From Microbacterium profundi (GTDB lineage Bacteria; Actinomycetota; Actinomycetes; Actinomycetales; Microbacteriaceae): a stretch of 64,000 bases of DNA. The DNA lies in contig NZ_JPSY01000004.1 of assembly GCF_000763375.1 (NCBI RefSeq), forward strand, positions 186,001-250,000, in the 5' to 3' direction. This document shows, one piece after another, positions 48,408 to 58,203 of this stretch. The notes below the pieces were generated by a model, which ran no database searches, was not told where the DNA came from, and was given only the letters and a program-made list of their open reading frames with translations. The translations under genes and the position numbers were made by a program. Each line of letters begins with the position of its first letter. The stretch's first letter is position 1.

Positions 48408-48455
48408 AGTATCCGCGGGAGCAGAACCAGCGCGGGACGTTGAGCGGAGGCAGGC

Positions 48456-48671
48456 TCAGTCCTGGAAGGGGCGGGCGATGACCTCACCGGATGCTGCGAG
48501 AAGCACTTCCCATCCGGCATCCAGCTCGGCGATCGGCCGGCCCTCCAGCCACGTGAGGGTCCACATGCCGGTGATGCCCTGCGCCTCGACCTCGGCGATG
48601 GCGGGCCGCAGCGCGGCGGGAACGGATGCCGGGACAGCCGAACCCGTCGCCCAACGCGTGCCGAGCTGCAT
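48456..48671 (-). CDS. Small conserved-looking protein downstream of valS
   Basis: A 71-residue protein: MQLGTRWATGSAVPASVPAALRPAIAEVEAQGITGMWTLTWLEGRPIAELDAG, ending GEVIARPFQD. No membrane segment, cysteines or catalytic motif. Its ATG shares a base with the valS stop (TGATG on the minus strand), which supports real translational coupling. I do not recognise the family. Confidence 0.6.
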   Translation of the reverse strand: MQLGTRWATGSAVPASVPAALRPAIAEVEAQGITGMWTLTWLEGRPIAELDAGWEVLLAASGEVIARPFQD

Positions 48672-51259
48672 CAGCTCGCCTCCACGGGAGCCAGCTCGAT
48701 CTCGGTGACGGCGAGCTCGTCGCCGACCGCGAACTCCAGCACGGCGATGCGGCCGACCGCACGAAGATCGTCGGCAGCGGCACGCACGGCCTCGAGCGTC
48801 TCGGCAGGAGCGACGATCACTGCGCGCGACACCGGCGTCTTCTGCGAGGCCTTCGCCTCGGTCTTGGCCCGGCGGATGCCGATCAGTGCCGCACTCGCGG
48901 CAGACAGCACGTCAGGGTCGCCTTCGGCGTCCAGCGGCTCCGGCCAGGATGCGGTGTGGATCGAGCCCTCTTCGAACCAGCTCCACGACTCCTCGGTGGC
49001 GAACGACACCACCGGAGCGAGCAGACGGAGCAGTGTCGACAGCGCCATCCGCAGCGCGAGCGCCGCCGAAGGCTGGCCGACGTCGGTCTGGTCGTATGCG
49101 CGTTCCTTGACGAGCTCGAGGTAGTCGTCGCAGAACGCCCAGAAGAACGACTCGGTGATCTCCAGCGCGCGAGCGTGGTCGAACGCGTCGAATGCCTTGG
49201 TCGTCTCGCGGACGACCTCGTCGAGGGCCGCGAGCATCGAGGCATCCAGAGCATTCGTGATCTCGGCTCCGGAAGGCACCGGGAACGACAGCACGAACTT
49301 CGCGGCGTTGAGCACCTTGATCGCCAGGCGGCGGCCGATCTTCATCTGCGTCGGGTTCTGCGGGTCGAACGCGGCGTCCACTCCGAGGCGGCTGGAAGCC
49401 GCCCAGTAGCGCACAGCATCCGAACCGTGCTTCTCGAGGATGTCGGCGGGCGTCACGACGTTGCCCTTCGACTTCGACATCTTCTTGCGATCGGGGTCGA
49501 CGATGAAACCGGAGATCGACGCGTGCTTCCACGGCGAACGGCCGTCTTCGAGCGTCGAGCGGAGCATGGTCGAGAACAGCCAGGTGCGGATGATGTCCTG
49601 TGCCTGGGGACGCACGTCGAACGGGGCGACGAGGTTCCACAGCTCCTCATCGCGCTGCCAGCCGCCGGCCAGCTGCGGGGTCAGCGACGAGGTGGCCCAG
49701 GTGTCGAGGATGTCGGTCTCGGCCTCGAAGCCGCCTGCGACGCCACGCTGGTCCTCGGTGTAACCGGTGGGGAGATCGCTGGTCGGATCGATCGGCAGCT
49801 GCTCTGGCGACGCCATCAGCACGCGGTCATAGTCGCGATCGCCGTTCTCATCCAGGCCGTACCAGACCGGCAGCGGCACGCCGAAGAAGCGCTGACGCGA
49901 GACGAGCCAGTCGCCGGTCAGACCGCCGACCCAGTTCTCGTAGCGCACGCGCATGAAGTCGGGGTGCCACTGCAGCTGCTTGCCGTGCGCGATGAGCTGA
50001 TCGCGCAGCGCCTCGTCGCGGGCGCCGTTGCGGACATACCACTGGCGCGTCGAGACGATCTCGAGCGGGCGGTCGCCCTTCTCGAAGAACTTCACTGCGT
50101 GGTTGAAGGGCGCCGACACCTCGAGCAGCTCGCCCGACTCCTCGAGCAGCTCGACGACGCGCTTCTTGGCGCTGAAGACGGTCTTGCCTGCGAGTTCCGC
50201 GTAGGCAGCGGTGCCGGCATCCGAGGCGATCGCCTCAGGGGCATCTGCGATCACGCGGCCGTCGAGACCCAGGATCGTGCGGATCGGCAGGTCGAGCTCA
50301 CGCCACCAGATCATGTCGGTGACATCGCCGAACGTGCACACCATCGCGATGCCGGAGCCCTTGTCCTGCTGGGCGAGGTGGTGCGCCAGCACTGGTACCT
50401 CGACGTCGAACAGCGGCGTGCGCACGGTCTGGCCGAAGTAGGGCTGGTAGCGCTCATCGTCGGGGTGCGCCACGAGAGCCACACAGGCCGCGAGCAATTC
50501 GGGCCGCGTGGTCTCGATGTGGATGTCGCCGGAGCCGTCGGTCTTGTGGAACGCGATGCGATGGTACGAGGCCTGCTGGTCGCGATCCTCGAGCTCGGCC
50601 TGCGCGATCGCCGAGCGGAAGTCGACGTCCCACAGCGTCGGCGCGAGAGCCTGGTACGCCTCGCCGCGCTCGTGGTTGCGGATGAACCCGAGCTGGCTCT
50701 GCCGGATCGTCTCGTCGGAGATCGTGCGGTAGGTCTGAGTCCAGTCGACGCTGAGACCCATCTGGCGGAAGACGTCTTCGAACTGCTTCTCGTCCTCGAC
50801 GGTGAGGCGTTCGCACAGCTCGATGAAGTTGCGCCGGCTGATGGGCTGCTGGTCGGCGGCCTTCAGGCTCTTCGCATTGCCCTCGAACGGAGGAACGAAG
50901 TCGGCGTCGTAGGGGAGTGTCGGGTCGACGCGCACGCCGTAGAAGTTCTGCACGCGGCGTTCGGTCGGCAGGCCGTTGTCGTCCCAGCCGATCGGGTAGA
51001 AGACGCTCTTGCCGCGCATGCGCTCATAGCGCGCCTTGACGTCAGTGTGCGTGTACGAGAACACGTGACCGATGTGCAGAGATCCGGATGCCGTCGGCGG
51101 GGGCGTGTCGATCGAGTAGACGCCCTCACGGCCGAGCTCGGCGGCGCGGACGCGGTCGAACAGGTAGGTGCCCTGCTCGGACCAGACACCATCCCACTTC
51201 GCTTCGAGACCTTCGAGGACGGGCTTGTCGGGGATCTGGTTCTGGGCGGGTGCCGACAT
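48671..51259 (-). CDS. valS: Valyl-tRNA synthetase
   Basis: Class I aminoacyl-tRNA synthetase charging tRNA-Val. 862 residues. The HIGH motif is TASGSLHIGHVFSYTHTD, the editing domain is in the middle (YHRIAFHKTDGSGDIHIETTRPELLAACVALVAHPDDERY), and the KMSKS motif is DPDRKKMSKSKGNV. An anticodon-binding helical region and a Val-type C-terminal end follow. A longer reading from 51412 is open, but the ATG at 51259 has AAGGAG about 7 nt upstream and begins MSAPAQNQIPDKPVLEGLEAKWDGVW, as in relatives. It is divergent from the peptide ABC operon. Confidence 0.97.
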   Translation of the reverse strand: MSAPAQNQIPDKPVLEGLEAKWDGVWSEQGTYLFDRVRAAELGREGVYSIDTPPPTASGSLHIGHVFSYTHTDVKARYERMRGKSVFYPIGWDDNGLPTERRVQNFYGVRVDPTLPYDADFVPPFEGNAKSLKAADQQPISRRNFIELCERLTVEDEKQFEDVFRQMGLSVDWTQTYRTISDETIRQSQLGFIRNHERGEAYQALAPTLWDVDFRSAIAQAELEDRDQQASYHRIAFHKTDGSGDIHIETTRPELLAACVALVAHPDDERYQPYFGQTVRTPLFDVEVPVLAHHLAQQDKGSGIAMVCTFGDVTDMIWWRELDLPIRTILGLDGRVIADAPEAIASDAGTAAYAELAGKTVFSAKKRVVELLEESGELLEVSAPFNHAVKFFEKGDRPLEIVSTRQWYVRNGARDEALRDQLIAHGKQLQWHPDFMRVRYENWVGGLTGDWLVSRQRFFGVPLPVWYGLDENGDRDYDRVLMASPEQLPIDPTSDLPTGYTEDQRGVAGGFEAETDILDTWATSSLTPQLAGGWQRDEELWNLVAPFDVRPQAQDIIRTWLFSTMLRSTLEDGRSPWKHASISGFIVDPDRKKMSKSKGNVVTPADILEKHGSDAVRYWAASSRLGVDAAFDPQNPTQMKIGRRLAIKVLNAAKFVLSFPVPSGAEITNALDASMLAALDEVVRETTKAFDAFDHARALEITESFFWAFCDDYLELVKERAYDQTDVGQPSAALALRMALSTLLRLLAPVVSFATEESWSWFEEGSIHTASWPEPLDAEGDPDVLSAASAALIGIRRAKTEAKASQKTPVSRAVIVAPAETLEAVRAAADDLRAVGRIAVLEFAVGDELAVTEIELAPVEAS

Positions 51260-51388
51260 GGAGGTCTCCTTGCGCGATGTATGCGGCACTGTGTGAGCGT
51301 GCCTGAGTGTGGGTTGTGACAACCAGTCTACCGAAGGCGGTCGAGGTCGGACGTCGACGTAGATCGACCCAGTCCAACAAACCCCCGC

Positions 51389-51394
51389 TAGAAT
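51389..51394 (+). promoter_or_regulatory. Putative -10 element of the peptide ABC operon
   Basis: TAGAAT, 35 bp upstream of the binding-protein ATG. GAGGA lies 6 nt before that start. Confidence 0.45.
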
Positions 51395-51429
51395 CGAGAG
51401 ACCCCCCTTCACTCTTCCTGAGGATTCGC

Positions 51430-53049
51430 ATGCCCACTCCGCTCGTGCGCCGCATTCTGCCCATCACCGCGATCGCGACTGCCGCTGCTCTGGCGCTCAG
51501 CGCCTGCGCCGGCCCCGGAGGGTCATCAGACGGCGATGGCGGTGGAGAAGTGGTCTGGGCCATCGAAGGCGCGAACCTCTCGGCCGGTCACATGGATCCG
51601 CAGACCAGCCAGCTCGACGTGTCGAGCATGGTTCAGCGCGTCGTCCTCGACTCGCTGGTGTTCCAGGAATCGGATGGATCGTTCTCGCCGTGGTTGGCCA
51701 CCGACTGGACGGTGTCTGACGACAGCACGACGTACACGTTCGATCTGCGCGATGACGTCACCTTCCACGACGGCGAGTCGTTCGATGCAGGAGCGGTGAA
51801 GGCGAACTTCGACCGCATCGCAGACCCGGAGACGGCATCCGCCCAGGCCGCCAGCATGCTCGGCGGCGACTTCTACGCCGGCACAGAGGTGATCGACGAG
51901 TACACGGTCGAGGTCAGCTTCAGCCAGCCGTACGCGCCGTTCCTGCAGGCGGCCAGCACTCCGCTGCTCGGCTTCTACTCACCGGCCGTGCTGGAGAGCT
52001 CGGCCGATCAGCTCAAGGCCGGCGGACCCGACGTCACGGTGGGCACCGGCCCGTTCGAGCTCACCGAGTACACGCCCGACCAGGAGATCGTCTACACCCG
52101 CAACCCCGACTATGCATGGGGCCCCGATGGCGCAGAAGCTGCGCAGTTCGAGACGCTGAGGGTCGAGATCCTGCCGGAGGCCTCGGTGCGCGCGGGTGTG
52201 GTGGAGAGTGGAGAGGCCGACCTCGCCAGCAACATCCCGCCGAACCTCGCGGTAGAGCTGCCCGACACGCTCACGGTCGACGCCAACGAGTACCCCGGTC
52301 TTCCGTACTCGCTGTACCTGAACGAGAAGTACGGCGTCTTCGCCGATGAGAGGGTGCGACAGGCGTTCGCCAGCGGCGTCGACGTCGACGCCGCGGTCGA
52401 GGAGATCTTCTTCGGCCAGTTCCCGCGCGCCTGGAGCATCCTCGGCTCGACGACCCCGGGATACGACGCCTCGCTCGAGGGTGGCCGGCCGTTCGATCAG
52501 GATGCGGCGAACAGCCTGCTGGATGAGGCCGGATGGACCGAACGCGACACCGACGGCATCCGCATGAAGGACGGCAAGCGGCTCTCGGTGCGTTGGATCG
52601 CCTACACGCCGGTGTCCGACGACAACGCGGCTCTGGCCAATGCCATCCAGTCCGATCTCGCCGACATCGGGTTCGAGGTCGTGCGCGAGGTGCTTGAACC
52701 GGGCGCCTACAACGAACAGTACGGTCCCAAGACCTTCGACCTCACCGACTGGGGCTTCTCGGGCGTCGACGGCGATCTGCTGCGCAGCCACCTGCACACC
52801 GACGGTTTCCAGAACGCCTCGCAGGTCACCGATCCGGAGATCGATGCACTGCTCGAAGAGGGCATCGCGACCAGCGACGTCGACGCGCGGGCCACGATCT
52901 ACCAGCAGCTGCAGCAGTGGAATGCTGAGTACACTGCGATCGTGCCGCTCTACAGCCCGTCGCTCATCACTGCGGTGAACGACACCGTCTCGGGTCTCGA
53001 GTACGACCTGTACGGCCGGCCGCTGTTCTATGAGGTCACGGTCCGCTGA
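51430..53049 (+). CDS. ABC importer substrate-binding lipoprotein, peptide/nickel (family 5)
   Basis: A 539-residue extracellular binding protein with signal peptide and lipobox ITAIATAAALALSAC. The family 5 signature region is seen as LDSLVFQESDGSFSPWLATDWTVSDDSTTYTFDLRDDVTFHDGESFDAGAVKANFDRI. It is followed by TGPFELTEYTPDQEIVYTRNPDYAWG and the C-terminal lobe ending WNAEYTAIVPLYSPSLI. Ligands of this family include di- and oligopeptides, nickel and glycosides. Nothing here decides which. It is the first gene of a four-gene importer operon. Confidence 0.92.
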   Translation: MPTPLVRRILPITAIATAAALALSACAGPGGSSDGDGGGEVVWAIEGANLSAGHMDPQTSQLDVSSMVQRVVLDSLVFQESDGSFSPWLATDWTVSDDSTTYTFDLRDDVTFHDGESFDAGAVKANFDRIADPETASAQAASMLGGDFYAGTEVIDEYTVEVSFSQPYAPFLQAASTPLLGFYSPAVLESSADQLKAGGPDVTVGTGPFELTEYTPDQEIVYTRNPDYAWGPDGAEAAQFETLRVEILPEASVRAGVVESGEADLASNIPPNLAVELPDTLTVDANEYPGLPYSLYLNEKYGVFADERVRQAFASGVDVDAAVEEIFFGQFPRAWSILGSTTPGYDASLEGGRPFDQDAANSLLDEAGWTERDTDGIRMKDGKRLSVRWIAYTPVSDDNAALANAIQSDLADIGFEVVREVLEPGAYNEQYGPKTFDLTDWGFSGVDGDLLRSHLHTDGFQNASQVTDPEIDALLEEGIATSDVDARATIYQQLQQWNAEYTAIVPLYSPSLITAVNDTVSGLEYDLYGRPLFYEVTVR

Positions 53050-53056
53050 TCCGGTC

Positions 53057-54013
53057 GTGAAGCCTGTTCTCATCCGGATTGCGGGGCTCGCAGCATCCGT
53101 CGTCATCGTCCTGTGGGGCGCGGCGACGCTCGCGTTCCTCGCATTCAGGGTGATCCCCGGCGATCCGGTCTCGGTGATGCTCGGGCCGCAGGCCCAGGTG
53201 AGCGAAGCGGTCAAGGACGGCATCCGGGCTGATCTGGGGCTGGACCGCCCGCCGCTGGAGCAGTACTTCTCGTACCTCTGGCAGTTGCTGCAGGGGAACC
53301 TGGGGGAGTCGTATCAGCTGCGGCTGCCGGTGACCGAGGTGATCGGGCGGCAGCTCGGCGCCACCGTGCAGTTGACGTCGCTCGCTCTCGTGATCGCGGT
53401 GGTGCTCGCGCTCGCCGTGGCGCTGTTCGCCCGCGGGCGGGTGTCGCGTGGGATCGTCGCAGGCGTCGAACTGGTCGTGCTGTCTTCGCCGGTGTTCTGG
53501 ATCGGCATCCTGCTGCTCAGCGTGTTCGCGTTCGGCCTTGGTTGGTTCCCGGTTTCCGGTACCCGCAACCCCGCCACGATCGTCCTGCCGGCGATCACCC
53601 TGGCGCTGCCGGTCGCAGCGCTGCTCGGCCAGGTGCTGCGCGACGGCATCGAAGCGGCAGAGCGCCAGCCGTGGGCGACCACCGTTCGGGCGCGCGGCGC
53701 TGGGCAGGTGCGGCTCACCGCGCATCACACGCTGCGCCATGGTGCCGCTGGTGCTCTCACCCTCGCCGCCTATCTGGTCGGGTCGCTGCTCGGCGGCGCT
53801 GTGCTCGTGGAGACGGTGTTCGCCAGGCCAGGACTCGGACGCGTGACGCTGTCGGCGATCACCGACCGTGACCTCCCGGTGATCACCGGGGTCATCCTGT
53901 TCAGCGCCCTGGTGTTCGTGGTCGTGAATCTCATCGTCGAATTGCTATACCCAGTGCTTGACCCTCGGCTGCGCCGCATCGACGTCCGGCGCGTGCGGGA
54001 GGTAGGTGCGTGA
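53057..54013 (+). CDS. ABC importer permease, DppB type
   Basis: About 318 residues with six predicted helices. Hallmarks: AFLAFRVIPGDPVSVMLGPQAQVSEAVKDGIRADLGLDRPPLEQYFSYLWQLLQGNLGESYQLRLPVTEVIGRQL, typical of DppB/OppB, and the coupling loop ATTVRARGAGQVRLTAHHTLRHGAAGAL. I chose GTG 53057. An ATG at 53030 inside the binding-protein gene is an alternative adding nine residues, and neither has a convincing ribosome site. Overlaps the next permease gene by 4 bp. Confidence 0.88.
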   Translation: MKPVLIRIAGLAASVVIVLWGAATLAFLAFRVIPGDPVSVMLGPQAQVSEAVKDGIRADLGLDRPPLEQYFSYLWQLLQGNLGESYQLRLPVTEVIGRQLGATVQLTSLALVIAVVLALAVALFARGRVSRGIVAGVELVVLSSPVFWIGILLLSVFAFGLGWFPVSGTRNPATIVLPAITLALPVAALLGQVLRDGIEAAERQPWATTVRARGAGQVRLTAHHTLRHGAAGALTLAAYLVGSLLGGAVLVETVFARPGLGRVTLSAITDRDLPVITGVILFSALVFVVVNLIVELLYPVLDPRLRRIDVRRVREVGA

Positions 54014-54873
54014 GTGCGTCTGCTCGTCCGGATATCGCGCGGCGCATGGGCGTCTCGCGGCCGGCGAATGCGTCGCGGCGGGTGCTTCTGTGGGCGGCGC
54101 TGGCCGTGCTTGCCGTCGTGGCGGTCATGGCCGTGTTTCCGTCGCTGATAGCGACTCACGACCCGCTGCGCACTGATGTGCGAGCGGCGCTCGAGGCGCC
54201 CAGCCCGGCGCATCTGTTCGGCACGGATCAGAGCGGACGCGACGTCTTCTCCCGCGTCGTGTACGGTGCGGGTCGCTCGGTGGGCATCGGGCTGCTCGCC
54301 ACAGGACTCGCGCTCGTTATCGGGCTCGTCGTCGGCGCGCTCTCGGGTGTCGCCCCGCGCGCGGTGGATGCCACGGCGATGCGCATCACGGACGTGCTGC
54401 TCGCCTTCCCGGAGTTCCTCGTCGCGCTCGTGGTCGTCGCGATCCTCGGACCCGGACCGACGAACGTCGCGATCGCCGTCACGATCGCCGCGGTACCCGT
54501 GTACGTACGACTCGCGCGGGTGCAGACTCGATCTCTCGCGCTCGCTGAGCATGTGGAGGCCGCTCGCATACTCGGGGTGCCCCGGATGCGGGCGTTCGTC
54601 CGTCACGTGGTTCCCGGTGTGCTCGGCTCGCTCAGCGTGCTCGCGACGATCGGGATCGGCTCCAGCATCCTCGCGGCAGCCGGCCTCAGCTTCCTCGGAC
54701 TCGGACCGATCGAACCATCGCCCGAGTGGGGTCTCATGCTCTCCGGCGGGCGCAACGTGCTCGGTACTGCCTGGTGGATCGCCGTGTTCCCCGGGGTGGC
54801 GATCACGCTGACCGTGGTGTCCGCGACCATCGTCGGCCGTGGTCTGCGGGCTCGCGCAGAGGGGAGAGGGTGA
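54010..54873 (+). CDS. ABC importer permease, DppC type
   Basis: A 287-residue inner-membrane protein with the DppC features HDPLRTDVRAALEAPSPAHLFGTDQSGRDVFSRVVYGAGRSVGIGLLATGLALVIGLVVGALSG and the coupling loop AARILGVPRMRAFVRHVVPGVLGSL. It pairs with the DppB-type permease. The start GTG 54010 overlaps the upstream stop (GTGA), and the stop shares a base with the next ATG (TGATG). Confidence 0.92.
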   Translation: MSASARPDIARRMGVSRPANASRRVLLWAALAVLAVVAVMAVFPSLIATHDPLRTDVRAALEAPSPAHLFGTDQSGRDVFSRVVYGAGRSVGIGLLATGLALVIGLVVGALSGVAPRAVDATAMRITDVLLAFPEFLVALVVVAILGPGPTNVAIAVTIAAVPVYVRLARVQTRSLALAEHVEAARILGVPRMRAFVRHVVPGVLGSLSVLATIGIGSSILAAAGLSFLGLGPIEPSPEWGLMLSGGRNVLGTAWWIAVFPGVAITLTVVSATIVGRGLRARAEGRG

Positions 54874-56375
54874 TGAGTGCGCTCGCCGTGCAGAACCTTT
54901 CGGTGGCCATGCGGGGGACGATGCTCGTCGACGGCGTCTCGTTCGAGGTCGCCTCGGGGGAGTGCCTGGCCATCGTCGGGGAGTCCGGTGCAGGGAAGAC
55001 GCTCACGGCATCCGCTCTTCTCGGGCTGACGCCGGATGCCGCACGTGTCACCGCGGATGTGCTGAGCGTCGACGGCGTCGACGCCCGGGGCTTCTCGGAG
55101 ACCGATTGGCGTGAGCTGCGGGGTGACAAGGTCGGCTTGGTCTCGCAGGATGCCCTGGTGTCGCTCGACCCGCTGCGGCGCGTCGGCGCCGAGGTGGCCG
55201 AGCCTCTTGCGATCCACACGCGGCTCTCCCGAAGCGAGCGACGCGATCGTGTGATCGAGCTGCTCGAGGCGGTGTCGATGACGGATGCCGCGCGCCGCGC
55301 GGGCCAATACCCGCACGAGCTCTCCGGCGGGCTCCGGCAACGTGCCCTGATCGCCTCGGCGCTCGCCGGTCAGCCCGCCGTACTCGTCGCGGATGAACCG
55401 ACCACGGCGCTCGATGCCACTGTGCAGGCGAGGGTGCTCGCTCTGCTGCGTTCGATCGCGGATGCCGGCACCGCCGTGGTGTTCATCAGCCACGACATCG
55501 CGGCGGTACGCAGGGTCGCGGACCGGGTGATGGTGATGAGGGCGGGCAGGGTCATCGAACAGGGAGCGGTCGCCGACGTCTTCGCAGCGCCGCAGGAGGA
55601 GTACACCCGTGCATTGATCGCGGCCACGACGCATGAGCCGCGTTCTGATCGGTTCGGACTCGGGGATGCCGTGCTCACCGCCGTCGAGGTGTCCAAGACG
55701 TTCTCTGGGGTTCCCGCCGTCGATGACGCGTCGTTCACCCTGCTGCAGGGACAGACACTGGGGATCGTGGGGGAGTCCGGTTCGGGCAAGACGACGCTCG
55801 CGCGGATGATCGTGGGTGTGGAGCGACCGGACTCGGGGGAGCTGCGTTGGAGCGGTGGCACGCACCGGGTGCAGCTCGTGCATCAGAATCCGCTCGGTGC
55901 GTTCGATCCGCGTTGGACGATCGGGCGGTCGCTGCGCGAGGCGCTCGAGGCGGGTGGCGTGCCACGCTCGGTGCGGGCTGCGCGCGTGGCGGCGCTGATG
56001 GCGGAGGTGGGTCTCGAACCGGCGCTGGCTCGACGCCGCCCCGCCGAGCTGTCGGGCGGTCAGCGGCAGCGCGCGGCGATCGCTCGGGCGCTCGCCGCAG
56101 ACCCCGACGTGCTGGTGCTCGACGAGCCGGTCTCGGCGCTTGACCCGTCAGTACGCGAGAAGGTGCTGCAGCTGCTCGGGCGCCTGCAGCACGATCGCGA
56201 GCTGACCATGATCTTCATCTCGCACGACCTCGATGTCGTCGCCGCGGTGTCAGACGACGTGCTGGTGATGCAGGACGGAGTGGTCGTGGAACAGGGCCCT
56301 GTCGCCGCGGTGTTCGCTGCTCCGCAGCATCCGTTCACTCAGGAGCTGCTCGCGGCATCAGCCGGCGGAGTCTGA
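54873..56375 (+). CDS. ABC importer ATPase, fused DppD-DppF type
   Basis: A 500-residue protein with two complete ABC modules in one chain. Module 1 has Walker A GESGAGKT (about 36), signature ELSGGLRQRALIASAL and Walker B VLVADEPTTALD. Module 2 has Walker A GESGSGKTT, signature ELSGGQRQRAAIARALAADPDVLVLDEPVSALD. Separate DppD and DppF proteins are more common, but the fused form is known (for example YejF-like). GGGGAGAGGG precedes the ATG. It completes the importer. Confidence 0.92.
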   Translation: MSALAVQNLSVAMRGTMLVDGVSFEVASGECLAIVGESGAGKTLTASALLGLTPDAARVTADVLSVDGVDARGFSETDWRELRGDKVGLVSQDALVSLDPLRRVGAEVAEPLAIHTRLSRSERRDRVIELLEAVSMTDAARRAGQYPHELSGGLRQRALIASALAGQPAVLVADEPTTALDATVQARVLALLRSIADAGTAVVFISHDIAAVRRVADRVMVMRAGRVIEQGAVADVFAAPQEEYTRALIAATTHEPRSDRFGLGDAVLTAVEVSKTFSGVPAVDDASFTLLQGQTLGIVGESGSGKTTLARMIVGVERPDSGELRWSGGTHRVQLVHQNPLGAFDPRWTIGRSLREALEAGGVPRSVRAARVAALMAEVGLEPALARRRPAELSGGQRQRAAIARALAADPDVLVLDEPVSALDPSVREKVLQLLGRLQHDRELTMIFISHDLDVVAAVSDDVLVMQDGVVVEQGPVAAVFAAPQHPFTQELLAASAGGV

Positions 56376-56472
56376 ACACCCCGGCCCACCTCTGTCAGCA
56401 TTCTCCCAGCTTTGCTACGGTGGGTCGTCACGTGGGGACAGAGCTGTCGCTGCGAGAGAGGAAGAAACTCCC

Positions 56473-58200
56473 ATGAGTCCCGTCCTGTTGATGTTCATAG
56501 GCTTGGCGCTGTTCGTCTTCGGCTACCTCGTCTATTCCAAGTACCTGGCCAAACGGATCTACAAGCTCGACCCGGCTTTCAAAACCCCGGCGCACGAGCT
56601 GAACGACGGCGTCGACTACGTCCCGACCAACAAGTTCATCCTGTGGGGCCACCACTTCACCTCGGTCGCGGGAGCCGCGCCGATCGTCGGTCCCGCGATC
56701 GCCGTGATCTGGGGCTGGTTGCCCGCCTTCCTGTGGGTCACGCTCGGCACTGTGTTCTTCGCCGGAATGCACGACTTCGGTGCGCTGTGGGCATCCACCC
56801 GCAACAAGGGCCGCTCGATCGGCGCGCTGTCGGCCCGCTACATCGGCAAGCGCGGAGCGAACCTGTTCCTCGTCGTGATCTTCCTGCTGCTGCTCATGGT
56901 GATCGCCGCGTTCGCCGTGGTCATCAAGGACCTCCTGATCAGCACCCCGAGCGCCGTCATCCCCACGTGGGGCGCGATCGTCGTAGCCCTGCTCGTCGGC
57001 GTCGCGGTCTACCGGCTGCGCTGGCCGCTCGTGCCAGTGACGATCGTCGGGGTCGCGGCGCTCTACGCGTTGATCGTGCTGGGTGACCAGGTGCCCGTCG
57101 CTCTGCCGGACGACTTCCTCGGCATGGGGCCGGCGACCTTCTGGATCCTCGCGCTGTTCATCTACGGCGCGATCGCCTCGCTGCTGCCGGTGTGGGTGCT
57201 GTTGCAGCCGCGGGACTATATCAACGGCGTGCAGCTGTTCGTCGGTCTCGGCCTGCTGTACGGTGCTGTGCTCATCGCCACGCTGTTCGCGGCGGACAAG
57301 CCGGAGATCGTCGCGCCGATGATAAACATGTCCGTGCCGGAGGGCACGCCGAGCATGATCCCGCTCCTGTTCGTCACGATCGCCTGCGGTGCCATCTCAG
57401 GGTTCCACGGAATGGTCTCGTCCGGCACGAGTTCGAAGCAGCTCGACAAGGAACCGGACGCGCGGTTCGTCGGCTACTTCGGCGCGGTCGGCGAGGGGCT
57501 GCTCTCGCTCGGCACGATCCTCGCAGTGATCGGCGGATTCCGCACCGTCGCCGAGTGGGAAGAGGTCTACAGCTCGTTCGGCGCCGGCGGTGTGGGTGCG
57601 TTCGTCCAGGGCGGCGGAATGCTGATGGAGAACGGCCTGGGGCTTCCTGCCTCCCTCAGTGCCACCGTGCTCGCGACCATGGCCGTGCTGTTCGCCGCGA
57701 CGACGATGGACACCGGCATGCGATTGCTGCGGTTCGTCGTGCAGGAGATCGGCGACGCGATGCATATCAAGATCAAGAAGTTCCCTGCGACGCTCGTCGT
57801 CGTGGTCGTCGGGCTCGGCCTGACGTTCTCGCAGGGGTTCGCGGGAGATGGCGGCCTGCGGATCTGGCCGCTGTTCGGTACGACGAACCAGCTGATGGCG
57901 GCCCTCACCCTTTCGATACTCGCGGTGATGCTGATCCGGAAGCGTCGCAATGCTCTGCCCGCGCTGCTGCCGCTGATCTTCGTGTTCGTCATGTCGTTCT
58001 GGGCGGCGATCGAGCAACTCGCGTCGTTCGCGGATCCGGCCGAGCCGGACTGGCTGCTGTTCGTTCTCGACGTGATCATCATCGTGGCGAGCATCTGGGT
58101 GGCGGTGGAGGCCTTCATCGCCATGCGCAAGGCGGCCGCCGACCCGCCGGAACCGGAGGATCAGGATGCCAGCATCCAGGCGGTGCGCGAGGAGGTCTGA
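56473..58200 (+). CDS. cstA: CstA-family membrane transporter (carbon starvation protein A)
   Basis: A 575-residue polytopic membrane protein with the CstA signature near the N-terminus: NDGVDYVPTNKFILWGHHFTSVAGAAPIVGPAIAVIWGWLPAFLWVTLGTVFFAGMHDFGALWASTRNKGRSIG. Later it has ISGFHGMVSSGTSSKQLDKE, VLFAATTMDTGMRLLRFVVQEIGD and LFGTTNQLMAALTL. E. coli CstA and BtsT carry pyruvate (and CstA was also linked to peptides). This shorter form lacks part of the C-terminus. GAGAGGAAG precedes the ATG. Two genes follow in the same direction: a small Cys-Cys-ending protein and an ArsA-like ATPase. Confidence 0.93.
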   Translation: MSPVLLMFIGLALFVFGYLVYSKYLAKRIYKLDPAFKTPAHELNDGVDYVPTNKFILWGHHFTSVAGAAPIVGPAIAVIWGWLPAFLWVTLGTVFFAGMHDFGALWASTRNKGRSIGALSARYIGKRGANLFLVVIFLLLLMVIAAFAVVIKDLLISTPSAVIPTWGAIVVALLVGVAVYRLRWPLVPVTIVGVAALYALIVLGDQVPVALPDDFLGMGPATFWILALFIYGAIASLLPVWVLLQPRDYINGVQLFVGLGLLYGAVLIATLFAADKPEIVAPMINMSVPEGTPSMIPLLFVTIACGAISGFHGMVSSGTSSKQLDKEPDARFVGYFGAVGEGLLSLGTILAVIGGFRTVAEWEEVYSSFGAGGVGAFVQGGGMLMENGLGLPASLSATVLATMAVLFAATTMDTGMRLLRFVVQEIGDAMHIKIKKFPATLVVVVVGLGLTFSQGFAGDGGLRIWPLFGTTNQLMAALTLSILAVMLIRKRRNALPALLPLIFVFVMSFWAAIEQLASFADPAEPDWLLFVLDVIIIVASIWVAVEAFIAMRKAAADPPEPEDQDASIQAVREEV

Positions 58201-58203
58201 TCA

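Noticed and set aside
48626..51319. An 897-codon open frame on the plus strand opposite valS
   Set aside because: Same shadow effect. ValS on the other strand has all its motifs and a ribosome-binding site.
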